This document shows, piece after piece, positions 5,779 to 6,056 of a stretch of DNA of 6,056 nucleotides. Below the pieces are notes generated by a model, which saw only the letters and a program-made list of their open reading frames with translations, was not told the origin of the DNA and ran no database searches. The stretch spans positions 1 to 6,056 of the forward strand of contig MGNX01000050.1 of NCBI GenBank assembly GCA_001796935.1, given 5' to 3'. Origin of the DNA: Chloroflexi bacterium RBG_16_60_22 (GTDB taxonomy: Bacteria; Chloroflexota; Dehalococcoidia; Dehalococcoidales; RBG-16-60-22). Every line of letters begins with the position of its first letter. Positions within the stretch are counted from its first letter, which is position 1. A program made the translations under genes and the position numbers.

Positions 5779-5806
5779 TGTCATTCCGGCGAAAGCCGGA
5801 ATCCAG
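5779..5806. repeat. Short TGTCATT hairpin repeat, copy C
   Basis: TGTCATTCCGGC leads into a perfect 8-bp stem, ATTCCGGC (5783-5790) with GCCGGAAT (5795-5802), closed by a GAAA tetraloop and ending in CCAG. It is a widespread intergenic repeat type. It lies 46 nt past the stop of the exporter operon and has no T run after it, so it is not a classical terminator, although it could act as an mRNA 3' stabiliser. It shares the TGTCATT...AATC frame with a single arm of the larger repeats at 480 and 1986. Confidence 0.75.
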
Positions 5807-5812
5807 GTTAAA

Positions 5813-5884
5813 CCTCACCCCCTGTGTCCCCCTCTCCAACCTGTCACATATTGCCAGCCTGAGATATGCTGGTTGAAGAGGGGG
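5813..5884. repeat. Direct repeat second copy plus long C/G-rich inverted repeat
   Basis: It begins with the second copy of CCTCACCCCCTG (5813-5824). An inverted repeat follows: CCCCCTCTCCAACC (5828-5841) matches GGTTGAAGAGGGGG (5871-5884) at 13 of 14 positions, with a 29-nt centre. No protein is encoded. This is an intergenic palindromic element of unknown role. Confidence 0.65.
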
Positions 5885-5893
5885 AAATAATTT

Positions 5894-5916
5894 GAGAGGG
5901 GGCTTTGCCCCCTCTC
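5894..5916. terminator. Strong hairpin, possible transcription end
   Basis: GAGAGGGGGC (5894-5903) and GCCCCCTCTC (5907-5916) form a perfect 10-bp stem with a TTT loop. No T run follows directly on the plus strand; on the minus strand the downstream bases are AAATTATTT. It could end or punctuate transcripts in either direction, but it may simply be part of the repeat cluster. Confidence 0.3.
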
Positions 5917-5955
5917 GCTATCGCACTCCCCTTTTTGTGTGGGTATAAAAAAGCA

Positions 5956-6028
5956 CCTCTCCCTTTTGTAAAGGAAGATTGAGAGGGATTTAAAAATCCC
6001 CCTTAGTCCCCCTTTTTCAAAGGGGGAC
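5956..6028. repeat. C/G-rich multi-hairpin intergenic repeat (SPFEKGGLRGI type)
   Basis: Three consecutive dyads are present: CCTCTC...GAGAGG (5956-5986) enclosing CCTTT/AAAGG; GGGATTT/AAATCCC (5985-5991 and 5994-6000); and a perfect 10-bp stem GTCCCCCTTT/AAAGGGGGAC (6006-6015 and 6019-6028). The minus-strand translation gives the peptide SPFEKGGLRGI, a well-known false product of a repeat found in many bacterial genomes. The rest of the window to 6056 shows no gene. Confidence 0.7.
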
Positions 6029-6056
6029 AATACCTTCTGAACAATGGGTCGTCTCC

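Noticed and set aside
5815..6030. 71-codon minus-strand open frame containing SPFEKGGLRGI
   Set aside because: This peptide is the well-known false translation of a dispersed non-coding repeat, and the stretch is made of hairpins.
5733..6056. CRISPR array or attachment site in the repeat-rich right end
   Set aside because: The repeats are mostly inverted and of different sequence and length. There are no regularly spaced identical direct repeats, and no integrase or tRNA gene is present.

Overview
The window is a GC-rich bacterial segment, probably chromosomal. The gene content (a crotonase, a short-chain dehydrogenase and an ABC exporter pair) and the dispersed TGTCATT-type palindromic repeats fit an environmental Chloroflexota/Dehalococcoidia-like genome or a similar anaerobe. 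That placement is an inference from overall style. No marker gene here settles the taxonomy.

Layout. Positions 1-388 (minus strand) hold the first 129 codons of an enoyl-CoA hydratase/isomerase (crotonase) that runs off the left edge. A divergent intergenic region (389-684) carries a promoter for the crotonase, a palindromic repeat (480-551), and a strong promoter with an extended -10 box pointing right. That second promoter drives an unrecognised 138-residue protein (685-1101), whose likely GTG start falls at the predicted transcription start. A classical NAD(H)-type short-chain dehydrogenase/reductase (1128-1910) follows 26 nt later, probably on the same transcript. The next intergenic region (1911-2165) contains a second, very regular palindromic repeat (1986-2062) and a plausible promoter (2098-2126).

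Positions 2166-5732 encode two half-transporters of the ABC exporter type. Their stop and start codons abut with no gap. Their nucleotide-binding domains are asymmetric in a complementary way. The first subunit has Asp in place of the catalytic Glu but a normal LSGGE signature. The second has the catalytic Glu but a changed LSAGQ signature. This pattern is established for heterodimeric multidrug exporters of the TM287/288, BmrCD and LmrCD kind, which have one degenerate and one consensus ATP site.

Positions 5733-6056 are non-coding. They hold a direct repeat, a short TGTCATT hairpin repeat and a run of C/G-rich hairpins, including a widespread repeat whose spurious translation reads SPFEKGGLRGI.

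The crotonase and the dehydrogenase could both serve acyl-CoA or alicyclic/aromatic degradation, but they are divergently transcribed and their substrates cannot be read from sequence. I see no clearly new multi-gene system. The points most worth a second look are the asymmetric exporter, the dual-fold repeat family with compensatory changes between copies, the likely leaderless gene of unknown function, and the dyads overlapping two promoters.
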